Below, piece by piece: positions 1-8,464 of a stretch of DNA of 64,000 bases. A program made the position numbers and the translations under genes. Source of the stretch: an uncultured Pelagibacteraceae bacterium (lineage in GTDB: Bacteria; Pseudomonadota; Alphaproteobacteria; Pelagibacterales; Pelagibacteraceae). Each line of letters begins with the position of its first letter. The first letter of the stretch is position 1. The stretch lies in NCBI GenBank assembly GCA_902552345.1, contig CACDGO010000001.1, positions 124,001 to 188,000 on the forward strand. Direction: 5' to 3'. The notes under the pieces were generated by a model. The model searched no databases and had not been told where the DNA came from. It was given only the letters and a program-made list of their open reading frames with translations.

Positions 1-672
1 AAACCGCACATTGTAAAATCTTACGAAGAGCAACTTCAGTTATTAAAAGATACAATAGTGAAAATGGGAACTGGAGTTGAGAAACAGCTTGAAAACACTA
101 TTCAATCTTTAGTTAAAAAAGACATTAGTTTAGCAGAAAAATCTATCAAAGATGACGAATTGACTGATAAGTATGAAATAAATATAGAAGAGCAAGTTGT
201 AAATTTGATTGCCTTAAGGCAACCTATGGCAATAGATTTAAGAGAAACAGTTGTTGCCTTAAAAGTTTCTTCAGACTTAGAGAGAATTGGTGATTTAGCA
301 AAAAACATCTCAAAACGATTAACTAAAATTGGAACTGATTTACCTAATGATATTACTAAAAATTTCGAAATAGCTGGTTTAAAAGCATCAAAACAAGTCA
401 ATGCAGTTTTAAATTCGTATTTACATAGAGCTAAAGATACAGCAGAAAATGTTTGGAATTCTGATGAAGAAATAGATCAAATGACTAATTCTAATATGGA
501 AGCTGCAGTAAAGCATTTAGAAAAAAATAAAAACGATATACAAAAAGTAACCCAACTACTTTTCATGCTTAAAAATATTGAGAGGATTGGAGATCATGCA
601 ACCAATATTGCAGAGCAAGTTTATTTTCTGATTACAGGAGATTATTTAGAGGGAGACCGACCAAAAGGATAA
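1..672 (+). CDS. phoU: Phosphate signalling protein PhoU (5' end cut by window edge)
   Basis: The reading frame is open from base 1, so the true start lies before the window; 223 residues are visible and PhoU is usually about 235, so only a few are missing. The first GTG/ATG codons inside (58, 64) are internal, because the upstream residues (PHIVKSYEEQLQ) already match the PhoU N-terminus. Two helical PhoU repeats are visible, each with the metal-binding ERIGD-type motif (ERIGDLAKN and ERIGDHATN). PhoU links the Pst phosphate transporter to the PhoR/PhoB pathway and keeps the regulon off when phosphate is plentiful. Its stop codon overlaps the phoB start (TAATG), so the two genes are surely co-transcribed. 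Confidence 0.95.
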   Translation, partial: KPHIVKSYEEQLQLLKDTIVKMGTGVEKQLENTIQSLVKKDISLAEKSIKDDELTDKYEINIEEQVVNLIALRQPMAIDLRETVVALKVSSDLERIGDLAKNISKRLTKIGTDLPNDITKNFEIAGLKASKQVNAVLNSYLHRAKDTAENVWNSDEEIDQMTNSNMEAAVKHLEKNKNDIQKVTQLLFMLKNIERIGDHATNIAEQVYFLITGDYLEGDRPKG

Positions 673-1355
673 TGAGGGCAAATTTATTCATTGTTGAAGA
701 TGAAATGCCCATCGTAACTTTACTTAAATACAATTTAGAAAAAGAGGGTCACAAAGTTGATTATGCAGTCAATGGAGAAGACGCTATTAGAAATATAAAG
801 GAAAAAAATCCTGATTTAATTTTATTAGATTGGATGTTGCCAGATATTTCAGGTGTTGAAGTCTGTAAAAATTTGAAAAGAAGCAATCTTCACAAAAATA
901 TCCCAATCATTATGTTAACAGCCAAAGGTGAGGAAGAAGACAAACTTAAAGGATTTGAAACAGGAGCTGATGACTATGTAACTAAGCCATTCAGCCAAAA
1001 AGAACTTATTGCAAGAATTAACGCTTTATTAAAGAGATCTAAACCAAGTGTTGCCGCTGATGTTGTACTATTTGAGGATCTTAAAGTAGATAGAGTTCAA
1101 CGAAGAGTTTATAGAGCAGATAAACAAGTTATAGTCGGCCCAACCGAATTTAAACTAATTGATTTTTTAATAAAGAATCCAAAAAGAGTATATTCGCGTG
1201 AGCAACTTCTAAATTCTGTATGGGGAGATGATATTTATGTTGAGGCCAGAACTATAGATGTTCATATCAGAAGACTAAGAAAAGCAATAAATATTGATGG
1301 CAAGAAAGATCTTATCAGAACAGTAAGATCTGCTGGCTATTCCTTAGATGTTTGA
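672..1355 (+). CDS. phoB: Phosphate regulon response regulator PhoB
   Basis: This is a 227-residue OmpR/PhoB-type response regulator. The receiver domain spans residues 1-120, with the acidic pocket E9-D10-E11, phospho-acceptor D53 (LLDWMLPD), conserved T83 and K105 (TKPF). A winged-helix DNA-binding domain follows at about residues 128-227, ending in the typical RTVRSAGYSL signature. It starts inside the phoU stop codon, which supports a phosphate role over other OmpR-family paralogues. It should bind Pho boxes and activate phosphate-starvation genes. Its 3' end overlaps the convergent SixA-like gene by 19 bases. The sensor kinase PhoR is not in this window. Confidence 0.93.
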   Translation: MRANLFIVEDEMPIVTLLKYNLEKEGHKVDYAVNGEDAIRNIKEKNPDLILLDWMLPDISGVEVCKNLKRSNLHKNIPIIMLTAKGEEEDKLKGFETGADDYVTKPFSQKELIARINALLKRSKPSVAADVVLFEDLKVDRVQRRVYRADKQVIVGPTEFKLIDFLIKNPKRVYSREQLLNSVWGDDIYVEARTIDVHIRRLRKAINIDGKKDLIRTVRSAGYSLDV

Positions 1356-1861
1356 AGATCTTTTGGCTTTATAAATGATATTAATTTTCCTTTAACTTTT
1401 GATAACTTTTCCCAATCATTGAAATTAAAACTTATTTCAGCAACGGCTGCAGTAGGAAATTTTCTTTTTAAATTTTCAAATTGTTCAGAGTTTTCTTTAA
1501 GACAGATTCGATTTATGAGTTCACTCATTGAAGGTTCATGATTGATTAAAAGTAAAGTTTTATAATTATCAACTGTTTGTTTTAAGATATGAATAATTTC
1601 ATCCTCACTAGCATGATAAAGCGCTTTTTTTTTAATAATTTTCTTAAAACTGATTTTTTCTGACAATATATTTAATGTTTGTATTGTCCTTTTAGAGGAT
1701 GAGCAATAAACTAAATCAAATTTTAATTTCTTTTTAATAAAAAATTCACAAATTAATTTTGCTGAATTTACCCCTCTTTTATTCAATGGCCTGTCATGAT
1801 CATCTAAATTTGGAAAATCCCAACTAGATTTAGCATGTCTCATCGCATATAATTTAAACAT
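1337..1861 (-). CDS. sixA: SixA-like phosphohistidine phosphatase
   Basis: This 174-residue protein belongs to the histidine phosphatase superfamily. The catalytic RHA triplet is at residues 8-10 (MRHAKSSW, with H9 as nucleophile) and a second conserved histidine is H108 (LLINHEPS). The RHAKSSW form is typical of the SixA branch, which removes phosphate from phosphohistidine proteins. It lies between phoB and ppk, divergent from ppk with only 22 bases between the start codons. The substrate cannot be told from sequence; phosphotransfer proteins or small phospho-metabolites are both possible. The family is clear, the exact SixA function is an inference. Confidence 0.8.
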   Translation of the reverse strand: MFKLYAMRHAKSSWDFPNLDDHDRPLNKRGVNSAKLICEFFIKKKLKFDLVYCSSSKRTIQTLNILSEKISFKKIIKKKALYHASEDEIIHILKQTVDNYKTLLLINHEPSMSELINRICLKENSEQFENLKRKFPTAAVAEISFNFNDWEKLSKVKGKLISFIKPKDLQTSKE

Positions 1862-1883
1862 ATTTTTAATTTAACATTTAAAT

Positions 1884-4010
1884 ATGTCGAAAGCATCATT
1901 TTCAGAAAACGCTAATATTAGCAATCAACTCATAAACAGAGAATTATCTTGGCTTCAGTTTAATGATCGTGTTTTAGAAGAATCAAAAGATAAAACAAAT
2001 CCTCTATTTGAAAGAGTAAAATTTTTATCAATCGCAGGTACAAATTTAGATGAATTTTTTATGGTAAGAGTCGCTGGACTTTTTAATCAAATTAAAGATG
2101 GTTTTGACGAATTAAGCGCAGATGGATTAACTGCAGAGGATCAATTGAATAGGGTCGTATTAAAAACTAAAGATCTATTAAAGAAGCAAAACGAAGCATT
2201 CCTAGAGTTGAAAAAAGAGCTATCGAAAGAAAAAATTTTCATTCGAAAAATGTCAGAACTAAATAAAAAGGATCTTATGTATCTAAGAGAATATTTTCAG
2301 GAAACAATTTATCCTATAATAACACCTACTGCCATTGACCCATCACATCCCTTTCCTTTTATACCAAATAAAGGCCAAGCAATTTTATTAAGAATGACAA
2401 GAATTAAAAAAAAAAGAGAACTAAATGCAATTATAGTTATACCAAGAGCACTTCCAAAATTTGTATCGCTAAATAATTCTGAAACAATAAATGAATTTGT
2501 CACAATTGATGACGTAATTTGTAAATTTGCTAATGAAATATTTCCAGACCATAATATCGAGGCAAGTTTGCAGTTTAAAATAATTAGAGACAGCGAAATT
2601 GAAATAGATGATGAAGCTGCTGATCTTGTGAGATATTTTGAAAAAGCAATTAAGAAAAGAAGAAGGGGAAACGTAGTTAAACTCGAAGTAATCACTAATT
2701 CAAACAAAAAACTTTTAAATTTTATTTCAAAAAAATTTAAAATGGATGAAGATCATATTTATGAGGTTGAAGGATTGGTTGGAATACAAGATATAGATGA
2801 AATTTGTAAAAAGAAAGATCTAAAGCTGAGATTTAAAAAGTTTAACCCTAGAGAAGTTGAAAGATTGAAGGAATTTGATAATAAATTTTTTTCAGCTATA
2901 AGAAGTAAAGATTTTGTTGTACACCACCCTTTTGAAACTTTTGATGTAGTAATTCAATTTTTAGAAGCTGCAGCAAAAGATCCCAAAGTTATCGGTATCA
3001 AACAAACTTTGTATCGAACCACACCTGACTCTCCTATCGTAAAAGCACTAAGTAGAGCAGCAGAAAACGGAAAAGTTGTTACAGCCGTAATAGAAATAAA
3101 AGCTCGATTTGATGAGGAAGCTAATATTGAATTATCTAGGAAACTAGAGAAAGCTGGCGTTCAAATTGTTTACGGATTCGCAAAATATAAAACGCATGCA
3201 AAGGCAAGTTTAGTTTTAAGAAAAGAAGGAGCTAAAACGCGAAGCTATGTTCACTTAGGTACAGGAAACTATCATCCAATTAACGCAAAAATTTATACTG
3301 ACTTATCACTGTTTAGCTCTAATCAAGACTTGGCCAAAGATGTCGAAAAATTTTTCAATTATGTAACTGGTTATGCAAAACCAAAAAAATTGAATAAAAT
3401 TTTTATGTCTCCATTAAATAGCAGGAATTTTTTTGAAGAAAAAATTGAAAATGAAATTGTAAATGCAAGTAAAGGAAAACCTGCAGAAATATGGGCAAAA
3501 ATGAATTCTCTTGTAGACCCTGGAATTATTAAGAAATTTTATGAAGCTTCAAACGCAGGAGTAAAAATAAATTTATCAGTAAGAGGAGTGTGTTGCTTAA
3601 GACCTGGAATTAAAGGTCAATCTGAAAATATAAAAGTAAAAAGCCTTATTGGCAGATTTTTAGAACACTCAAGAATTTATTGTTTTGCAAATGGTAGCTC
3701 TATGCCCTCTCGAGAGAATCAGGTATATATTTCATCTGCAGATTTAATGCCTAGAAATTTAGATAGAAGAATTGAAATTATAATTCCGATAGAAAACAAT
3801 ACTGTGCATGAGCAAATTTTAGATCAAATTATGTTAGCTAACTTTAAAGATAAATCAGAAACATGGTATTTAGATAGTTTGGGAAACTATCATAAAGAAC
3901 AAGAAAAAGGCTTTTCCGCACATTCCTATTTCATGAAGAACCCAAGTTTATCAGGTCGTGGTAAGTCAATTTTAAGAGCTAAACCTCAAAATTTAAGATT
4001 AGTAAAATGA
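1884..4010 (+). CDS. ppk: Polyphosphate kinase
   Basis: This is a full-length (708 residues) PPK1 enzyme, which reversibly polymerises the terminal phosphate of ATP into polyphosphate. The N-terminal region (ISNQLINRELSWLQFNDRVL) is the classic PPK1 start. The two active-site histidines are visible as H438 (KTHAKASL) and H457 (YVHLGTGNY), with the same 19-residue spacing as the E. coli enzyme; the first is the residue that is autophosphorylated. Its stop codon overlaps the ppx start by four bases, so synthesis and breakdown enzymes are translated from one message. Placement after phoU-phoB suggests control by phosphate supply, although I see no clear Pho box in the 22-base gap. Confidence 0.97.
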   Translation: MSKASFSENANISNQLINRELSWLQFNDRVLEESKDKTNPLFERVKFLSIAGTNLDEFFMVRVAGLFNQIKDGFDELSADGLTAEDQLNRVVLKTKDLLKKQNEAFLELKKELSKEKIFIRKMSELNKKDLMYLREYFQETIYPIITPTAIDPSHPFPFIPNKGQAILLRMTRIKKKRELNAIIVIPRALPKFVSLNNSETINEFVTIDDVICKFANEIFPDHNIEASLQFKIIRDSEIEIDDEAADLVRYFEKAIKKRRRGNVVKLEVITNSNKKLLNFISKKFKMDEDHIYEVEGLVGIQDIDEICKKKDLKLRFKKFNPREVERLKEFDNKFFSAIRSKDFVVHHPFETFDVVIQFLEAAAKDPKVIGIKQTLYRTTPDSPIVKALSRAAENGKVVTAVIEIKARFDEEANIELSRKLEKAGVQIVYGFAKYKTHAKASLVLRKEGAKTRSYVHLGTGNYHPINAKIYTDLSLFSSNQDLAKDVEKFFNYVTGYAKPKKLNKIFMSPLNSRNFFEEKIENEIVNASKGKPAEIWAKMNSLVDPGIIKKFYEASNAGVKINLSVRGVCCLRPGIKGQSENIKVKSLIGRFLEHSRIYCFANGSSMPSRENQVYISSADLMPRNLDRRIEIIIPIENNTVHEQILDQIMLANFKDKSETWYLDSLGNYHKEQEKGFSAHSYFMKNPSLSGRGKSILRAKPQNLRLVK

Positions 4011-5512
4011 AACCAGAATTAAAAAATCTTTTTAAATTTCAGTCTAATAAAAAGTCTAAGCAAGCCATAATAGATCTTGGATCAAATTCAGTAAGAATGC
4101 TCATATACGATAATTTTAAAATTTCTCCAATCCCAGTCTTTAATGAAAAAGCAGTTTGCAAACTTGGAAAAAATTTAGATAAATCTAAAAAACTAAATCC
4201 CGATGGAATTAAAGGTTCTTTAAAAGTTCTAAATAGATTTAAAGAAATTTTAGATATTTCAGACGTTCAAGATTTAGAAATTATTGCAACAGCAGCTTTT
4301 AGAGAGGCCACTGATGCAAGTGAATTTTTAAGAGAAATTGAAAAAATATTTAATAAAAAACCACTAGTATTATCTGGCGAGGAAGAAGCAAGAACATCAG
4401 CAAATGGTGTAATGGTAGGATTTGATGAAGTAGATGGATTAGTTGCAGATTTAGGAGGTGGAAGTTTAGAACTTGCCAGAGTTTCTAAAAATCAAATTTT
4501 TGAAACAACCTCTTTACCTCTTGGAGTATTAAGACTTGAAAATAATCCTATTATAAAAAAAAGAAATTTGGGAAAATATGTTAGAAAACTTTTAAGAGAT
4601 GAAAAATGGCTTTCTAAAAAGAAATTTAAAAATATTTATTTGGTAGGAGGTACTTGGAGATCATTATTTAAATATCATCTCTTTAAAGAAAAACACCCAT
4701 TACATATTTTGCACCAATATAAACTCTCAAAAGATGTAGCAGTAAAATACTTAAATAGAATTTCAAAATTTAATAAATCATCTTTGAAATCAATGGAATA
4801 TATTACTAAATCTAGAACTCCCTATTTACCTTTTAGCTCTATAATACTAAACGAAATAATTGAAGCAGCAAGCCCCTCAAAAGTTATTTGCTCAATCAGT
4901 GGACTGAGAGAGGGACACATGAATACAATTATAAACCAAGGAATGAGCGAGGATGAAATTTTCAAATTAAAAACTGACGGTATATCTTTTAAAAAAGGGG
5001 ACTATGGAAAGAGTTTTGAGAAATATTTTAATTTTATTTCACCATTATTTGAAGACAACGAATATTTTAATCGAAGATTACTAACCTTGGCTTGCATCTT
5101 AAGTAAAATGGATTGGGGCCTAGGAGCTTTTCAAAAAGCAGAATTAGTTTTTATGGAAGTGTTAAATACTCCATTACTAAAACTAGAACATAGAGATAGA
5201 GTAAAAGTTGCATCAGCAAGTTTTTGGAGACATTGTGGCTTAAAATATAATCCGAATTATCAGTTTTTATCCTTATTAAATAACAACGAAATTTTATCCT
5301 CAAAGCAAGTGGGATCTGCTTTAAGATTAGCAGAGTCACTCACTAGCATGTCTTCTTTGTTGTTAGATGAATTTAAAATTTATAAAAGAAATAAGACTAT
5401 TTTTTTGAAAATACCTAACAATCATAGCGATATTGTCTCAAAACAAGTAACTAAAAGACTTAAAAACCTGGCAAGAGAGATGAATGTCGACTCCAATATC
5501 ATTTATTCTTGA
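4007..5512 (+). CDS. ppx: Exopolyphosphatase / guanosine pentaphosphatase family (Ppx/GppA)
   Basis: This is a 501-residue member of the Ppx/GppA branch of the actin-like ATPase superfamily. The first phosphate loop is seen near residue 22 (IIDLGSNSVRM), the family's second glycine-rich loop is GLVADLGGGSLEL, and a helical HD-like C-terminal domain follows. The enzyme trims phosphate from polyphosphate chain ends and may also hydrolyse pppGpp; sequence alone does not separate the two. It overlaps ppk by four bases (ATGA), the usual alphaproteobacterial ppk-ppx arrangement. It ends 140 bases before the convergent aquaporin gene. Confidence 0.92.
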   Translation: MKPELKNLFKFQSNKKSKQAIIDLGSNSVRMLIYDNFKISPIPVFNEKAVCKLGKNLDKSKKLNPDGIKGSLKVLNRFKEILDISDVQDLEIIATAAFREATDASEFLREIEKIFNKKPLVLSGEEEARTSANGVMVGFDEVDGLVADLGGGSLELARVSKNQIFETTSLPLGVLRLENNPIIKKRNLGKYVRKLLRDEKWLSKKKFKNIYLVGGTWRSLFKYHLFKEKHPLHILHQYKLSKDVAVKYLNRISKFNKSSLKSMEYITKSRTPYLPFSSIILNEIIEAASPSKVICSISGLREGHMNTIINQGMSEDEIFKLKTDGISFKKGDYGKSFEKYFNFISPLFEDNEYFNRRLLTLACILSKMDWGLGAFQKAELVFMEVLNTPLLKLEHRDRVKVASASFWRHCGLKYNPNYQFLSLLNNNEILSSKQVGSALRLAESLTSMSSLLLDEFKIYKRNKTIFLKIPNNHSDIVSKQVTKRLKNLAREMNVDSNIIYS

Positions 5513-5613
5513 AAATTAATAAATCTTTAACTTAATTTAAATATTTTTTTAGCATTTATATATTATTAACTGATTATCAGTCTCCCAACTGTGTTGTTAA
5601 TTAATTAGCCCAT

Positions 5614-5644
5614 CAGCCCAAGGTATCAATATTTCCTTGGGCTG
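5614..5644. terminator. Stem-loop between convergent ppx and aquaporin genes
   Basis: A perfect 10-base-pair inverted repeat (CAGCCCAAGG / CCTTGGGCTG, arms 5614-5623 and 5635-5644) with an 11-base loop sits between the two convergent stop codons. It is GC-rich against a very AT-rich background, as expected of a transcription end or RNA-stabilising hairpin. Neither side has a strong T-run, so it is not a textbook intrinsic terminator. The rest of the gap (5513-5613) is AT-rich with no other structure I can support. Confidence 0.55.
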
Positions 5645-5652
5645 GCCTCCAA

Positions 5653-6300
5653 TTACAAAATAATTTTTCTGATTAAATAGACAGCCAATATTCCACCAAG
5701 CATCTCAGCAATGATATAGCTAGGAGTATTTAAGTAATTAATTCCAGTAAATGTGTCTGTAAAAGTTCTTGCGATTGCTACCGCTGGATTTGCAAAAGAA
5801 GTTGAAGAGGTAAACCAATACCCCGCTGTTATAAAAGTGGCTACTGATGAAGCGACCGCAAGTTTGCCACTCTTTAAAGATCCAAATATCACAAAAATTA
5901 ATCCAAAAGTTGCAATGATCTCAGCTGTAAAAATATTTATTCCAGGTCTTATCTTCTGTGAAAGCTGCAACAAAGGAAGATCAAACATAAAATTTGCTAA
6001 CATTACCCCTAACATGCAACCTAAGATTTGAGCAGAGATATAAGTGATAATTAAATTTTTTTTAATCTTGTTGGTAAAATACATTGCTAAAGTAACGACA
6101 GGATTGAAATGTGCGCCGGAGATATCACCGATTGAAGTAATCAGAACAAATAATCCTGCACCTGTAGCTAAAGTATTCGCTATTAACATTACAGCGATAT
6201 CATCAGTTAGATTTTGAGCCATAATACCTGAACCAACAATAATCATGACTAAAAAACAACTTCCTATAAATTCACCAATAAATATCTTTTTACTTTTCAT
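5653..6300 (-). CDS. aqpS: Aquaglyceroporin-family channel (MIP), arsenic-linked AqpS-like
   Basis: This 215-residue integral membrane protein of the MIP family has about six hydrophobic helices and two half-helix motifs. The first is NPV (GAHFNPVVT) instead of NPA, the second is a normal NPA followed by the conserved arginine (ANPAVAIART). Its start overlaps the end of an arsenate reductase gene by 11 bases. In rhizobia the analogous pair aqpS-arsC lets arsenite made inside the cell leave through the channel. The same role is inferred here. A general glycerol, water or metalloid channel is the alternative; the MIP family itself is certain. Confidence 0.85.
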   Translation of the reverse strand: MKSKKIFIGEFIGSCFLVMIIVGSGIMAQNLTDDIAVMLIANTLATGAGLFVLITSIGDISGAHFNPVVTLAMYFTNKIKKNLIITYISAQILGCMLGVMLANFMFDLPLLQLSQKIRPGINIFTAEIIATFGLIFVIFGSLKSGKLAVASSVATFITAGYWFTSSTSFANPAVAIARTFTDTFTGINYLNTPSYIIAEMLGGILAVYLIRKIIL

Positions 6301-6733
6301 TTTTTACCCAATGTTTAATTTTTTCATTAATTATATTATAAGTTTCTTCAGCTATTAAATTTATTTTATCTTTATTTTTAGTTTTTTTAATTTTTTCAAC
6401 AGGGTCCTCGATGTCCCAGTGCGTAATGGTCTTTTTTTTGGGCCATACAGGACAAACTTCTTTATTGGCGTTATTACAAACTGTAATCACGTAATCAATA
6501 TCAATATCATTTTCTAAAAATTCATCAAAATTTTTCGAATAATACGTGGCTAAATTAAATTTTTTTCCTTCAAGATACTCTTTAATGTAGGGATTGATTT
6601 TCCCTGAAGGATTACTTCCAGCGCTAAATGCGATGAATTGATTTCGGAAATTATTGTTTACAATACTTTCCGCTATTATGCTTCTCGCAGAGTTTCCAGT
6701 ACAAACAAATAATATTGTTTTTATTTTCCTCAT
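6290..6733 (-). CDS. arsC: Arsenate reductase, low-molecular-weight phosphatase type
   Basis: This 147-residue protein has the LMW phosphatase P-loop at its N-terminus (C11-T-G-N-S-A-R) and two further cysteines, C86 and C94, in a VCNNANKEVCP segment. That three-cysteine layout is the signature of thioredoxin-coupled ArsC enzymes, which reduce arsenate to arsenite by passing a disulfide through the protein. A tyrosine phosphatase would lack the second pair. The following aquaglyceroporin gene, overlapping by 11 bases, supports an arsenic role. Arsenate uptake is a known hazard for cells scavenging scarce phosphate, which fits the setting. No arsR regulator or arsenite pump is seen nearby. Confidence 0.87.
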   Translation of the reverse strand: MRKIKTILFVCTGNSARSIIAESIVNNNFRNQFIAFSAGSNPSGKINPYIKEYLEGKKFNLATYYSKNFDEFLENDIDIDYVITVCNNANKEVCPVWPKKKTITHWDIEDPVEKIKKTKNKDKINLIAEETYNIINEKIKHWVKNEK

Positions 6734-6759
6734 AAAAAATGTATTGAAGTGTCCCGAAC

Positions 6760-6987
6760 TTACGGAACCAAAATTTGATAAAAACCAATAATAAATAATG
6801 GAATCTGTAACCCAAAATTGGTTAATATTGCTTTATCCTTAGAAATAAAACCTGCAATAGTCCAACCAACAACTCCCGCTCCATGAAACATTATATTTAC
6901 TGGGTACATATTCAAATTTGTTAATAAAATACCTGTAAGAACTAAAAAAGTACTTAACCATTTAAGGTATTTTTTAATAAACTTCAT
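6760..6987 (-). CDS. Small two-helix membrane protein, unknown function
   Basis: This encodes about 75 residues from ATG at 6987; a TTG at 6993 would add two. A basic start (MKFIKKYLKW) is followed by a membrane segment (STFLVLTGILLTNLNMYPVN), a conserved-looking loop (HGAGVVGWTIAGFISKD) and a second hydrophobic stretch near the C-terminus. I do not recognise a characterised function; similar small proteins of unknown function occur in marine alphaproteobacteria. It lies between gcrA and arsC on the same strand with gaps of 33 and 26 bases, so it may share their transcript. The HGAGVVGW segment is the best handle for a search. Confidence 0.65.
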   Translation of the reverse strand: MKFIKKYLKWLSTFLVLTGILLTNLNMYPVNIMFHGAGVVGWTIAGFISKDKAILTNFGLQIPLFIIGFYQILVP

Positions 6988-7020
6988 AATCAATTATATG
7001 ATTGTAATGTTAAAGTTTTG

Positions 7021-7515
7021 TTAACCAGACGAGGCTTTAACTTTTTTCTCGATAAATTCTGGTATTTCATCACCAAGATCATCGTCTTTTTGATTTTTAG
7101 GTTGAAAGGCATACAAAACATGTAGTTTGCAGTAAGGAAAATCTCCTTCAGGTTTTCTACCACAAAAATAGAACTTCTCCTCATTTGGATGACCTATAGG
7201 CCATTTGCAAGTTTCATCTGTAAGTTCTTCTAGAGATTTAGGGTTTTCTGGCTCGAAGTTTTTATCTAATAATATTGATTGAAATTTAGCTTTTCTTGAT
7301 GTTGGAGCTGGTCCTCTTCTAATCTGCTTATTATCATTGGTTCTAGGCGAATTAGATTGCTTAGAAGGGGCTCTAGCTTCTAAATTTAACCTATGAGCTT
7401 TACCAATTACAGCGTTTCTAGTGGTGTCACCTAGTGCTTCGGCGATCTGACTTGCAGTATGCCCTTTAGACCAGAGTTCTTTTAATTTAGCGACTTTTTC
7501 TTCTGTCCAACTCAT
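7021..7515 (-). CDS. gcrA: Cell-cycle regulator GcrA
   Basis: This 164-residue protein begins with the diagnostic GcrA segment (MSWTEEKVAKLKELWSKG, then the helix-turn-helix TASQIAEALGDTTRNAVIGK). The C-terminal part has CKWPIGHP and a cysteine/histidine-containing segment (FYFCGRKPEGDFPYCKLH) also typical of GcrA. In Caulobacter, GcrA binds sigma-70 RNA polymerase and activates promoters carrying GANTC sites methylated by CcrM. Nearness to argD-argF matches the gene order around gcrA that I recall from other alphaproteobacteria. CcrM and CtrA are not in this window. Confidence 0.93.
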   Translation of the reverse strand: MSWTEEKVAKLKELWSKGHTASQIAEALGDTTRNAVIGKAHRLNLEARAPSKQSNSPRTNDNKQIRRGPAPTSRKAKFQSILLDKNFEPENPKSLEELTDETCKWPIGHPNEEKFYFCGRKPEGDFPYCKLHVLYAFQPKNQKDDDLGDEIPEFIEKKVKASSG

Positions 7516-7591
7516 AGTATATAATTACAATATTTAGTAATTTTTAAAAACTTAGGGCATAATATTGGGGTTTAAAACATTAAAACGCATC

Positions 7592-7628
7592 AAAGCTGTG
7601 AGTAGATTTAGTTTTGCACAGTTTTTTT
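7592..7628 (+). terminator. Terminator-like hairpin upstream of the ABC permease gene
   Basis: Bases 7592-7600 (AAAGCTGTG) can pair with 7617-7625 (CACAG then Ts) with one G-U pair, and a T-run (7622-7628) follows. That is the shape of an intrinsic terminator on the plus strand, only 24 bases before the permease start at 7652. Since gcrA points away, it would end a short transcript starting in this intergenic region (attenuator or small RNA), or it may be chance. No leader peptide is evident. Confidence 0.35.
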
Positions 7629-7651
7629 AATAACAGGATATAAGACTATCA

Positions 7652-8464
7652 ATGGTTGAAATTTCGAAAAAATATAAAATTGGAAAAAGAAGATTTGGAT
7701 TAGTTAATTGGTATGGAACGTGGACTTTATATAAAAAAGAAGTTCTCAGATTCCTAATTGTGTGGATACAAACTATTTTTTCTCCACTAATTTCATCTTT
7801 ACTATTTTTACTTGTTTTATCTTTAGCTATTGGAGCAGATAGAGGCAATGTGCTCGGAGTGCCTTTTATAACTTTTTTAGCGCCAGGGTTGATTTCTATG
7901 CAGGTAATCCAGCAATCTTTTTCTCATTCCTCATCATCTTTTATGATTAAAAAAATTGATGGAACTATAGTAGATTTACTATTCGCACCTTTATCTCCAG
8001 GGGAAGTTACCCTTTCGATTGTTCTTTCAGCAGTAACAAGAAGTGTTGTTATCGGAATAGTTTCAATCATTGTGTTTAAATTAATTATTAATATTGACAT
8101 TAAGAATTATTACACACTCATAGCGTTTACGCTTCTTTCATCGTTTATTCTTGGAAACATAGGAATAATAGCAGGATTATGGGCTGAAAAATTTGATCAT
8201 ATGGCAACAGTCACAAATTTTGTTATAGTTCCTTTATCTTTCTTATCAGGCACATTTTACTCAATAGAAAAACTCCCGGAATTTTTACAAGCTGTAAGTA
8301 AAGTAAATCCTTTTTTTTATATGATCGATGGATTTAGATACAGTTTTATTGGTACTGCAGACGGTTCAATTTCTATTGGCTTAGTATATTTATTTGTTTT
8401 AAGCGTTGTTAGCTGGCTTGTTTGTTATTTATTGTATAAAAAAGGCTATAAGATAAAATCATGA
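7652..8464 (+). CDS. ABC-2 type transporter permease
   Basis: This 270-residue membrane protein has about six hydrophobic segments and the ABC-2 permease pattern seen in YadH-like proteins. A cytoplasmic N-terminus (WTLYKKEVLRFL) precedes the first helix, there is a TFLAPGLISMQ segment, and a late PLSFLSGTFYSIEKLP motif precedes the last helices. Such permeases pair with a separate ATP-binding subunit to export drugs, polysaccharides or lipids; no ATPase gene is adjacent, so the partner and substrate are unknown. It overlaps argD by four bases (ATGA), so it is translated from the arginine gene transcript despite no obvious functional link. Confidence 0.87.
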   Translation: MVEISKKYKIGKRRFGLVNWYGTWTLYKKEVLRFLIVWIQTIFSPLISSLLFLLVLSLAIGADRGNVLGVPFITFLAPGLISMQVIQQSFSHSSSSFMIKKIDGTIVDLLFAPLSPGEVTLSIVLSAVTRSVVIGIVSIIVFKLIINIDIKNYYTLIAFTLLSSFILGNIGIIAGLWAEKFDHMATVTNFVIVPLSFLSGTFYSIEKLPEFLQAVSKVNPFFYMIDGFRYSFIGTADGSISIGLVYLFVLSVVSWLVCYLLYKKGYKIKS

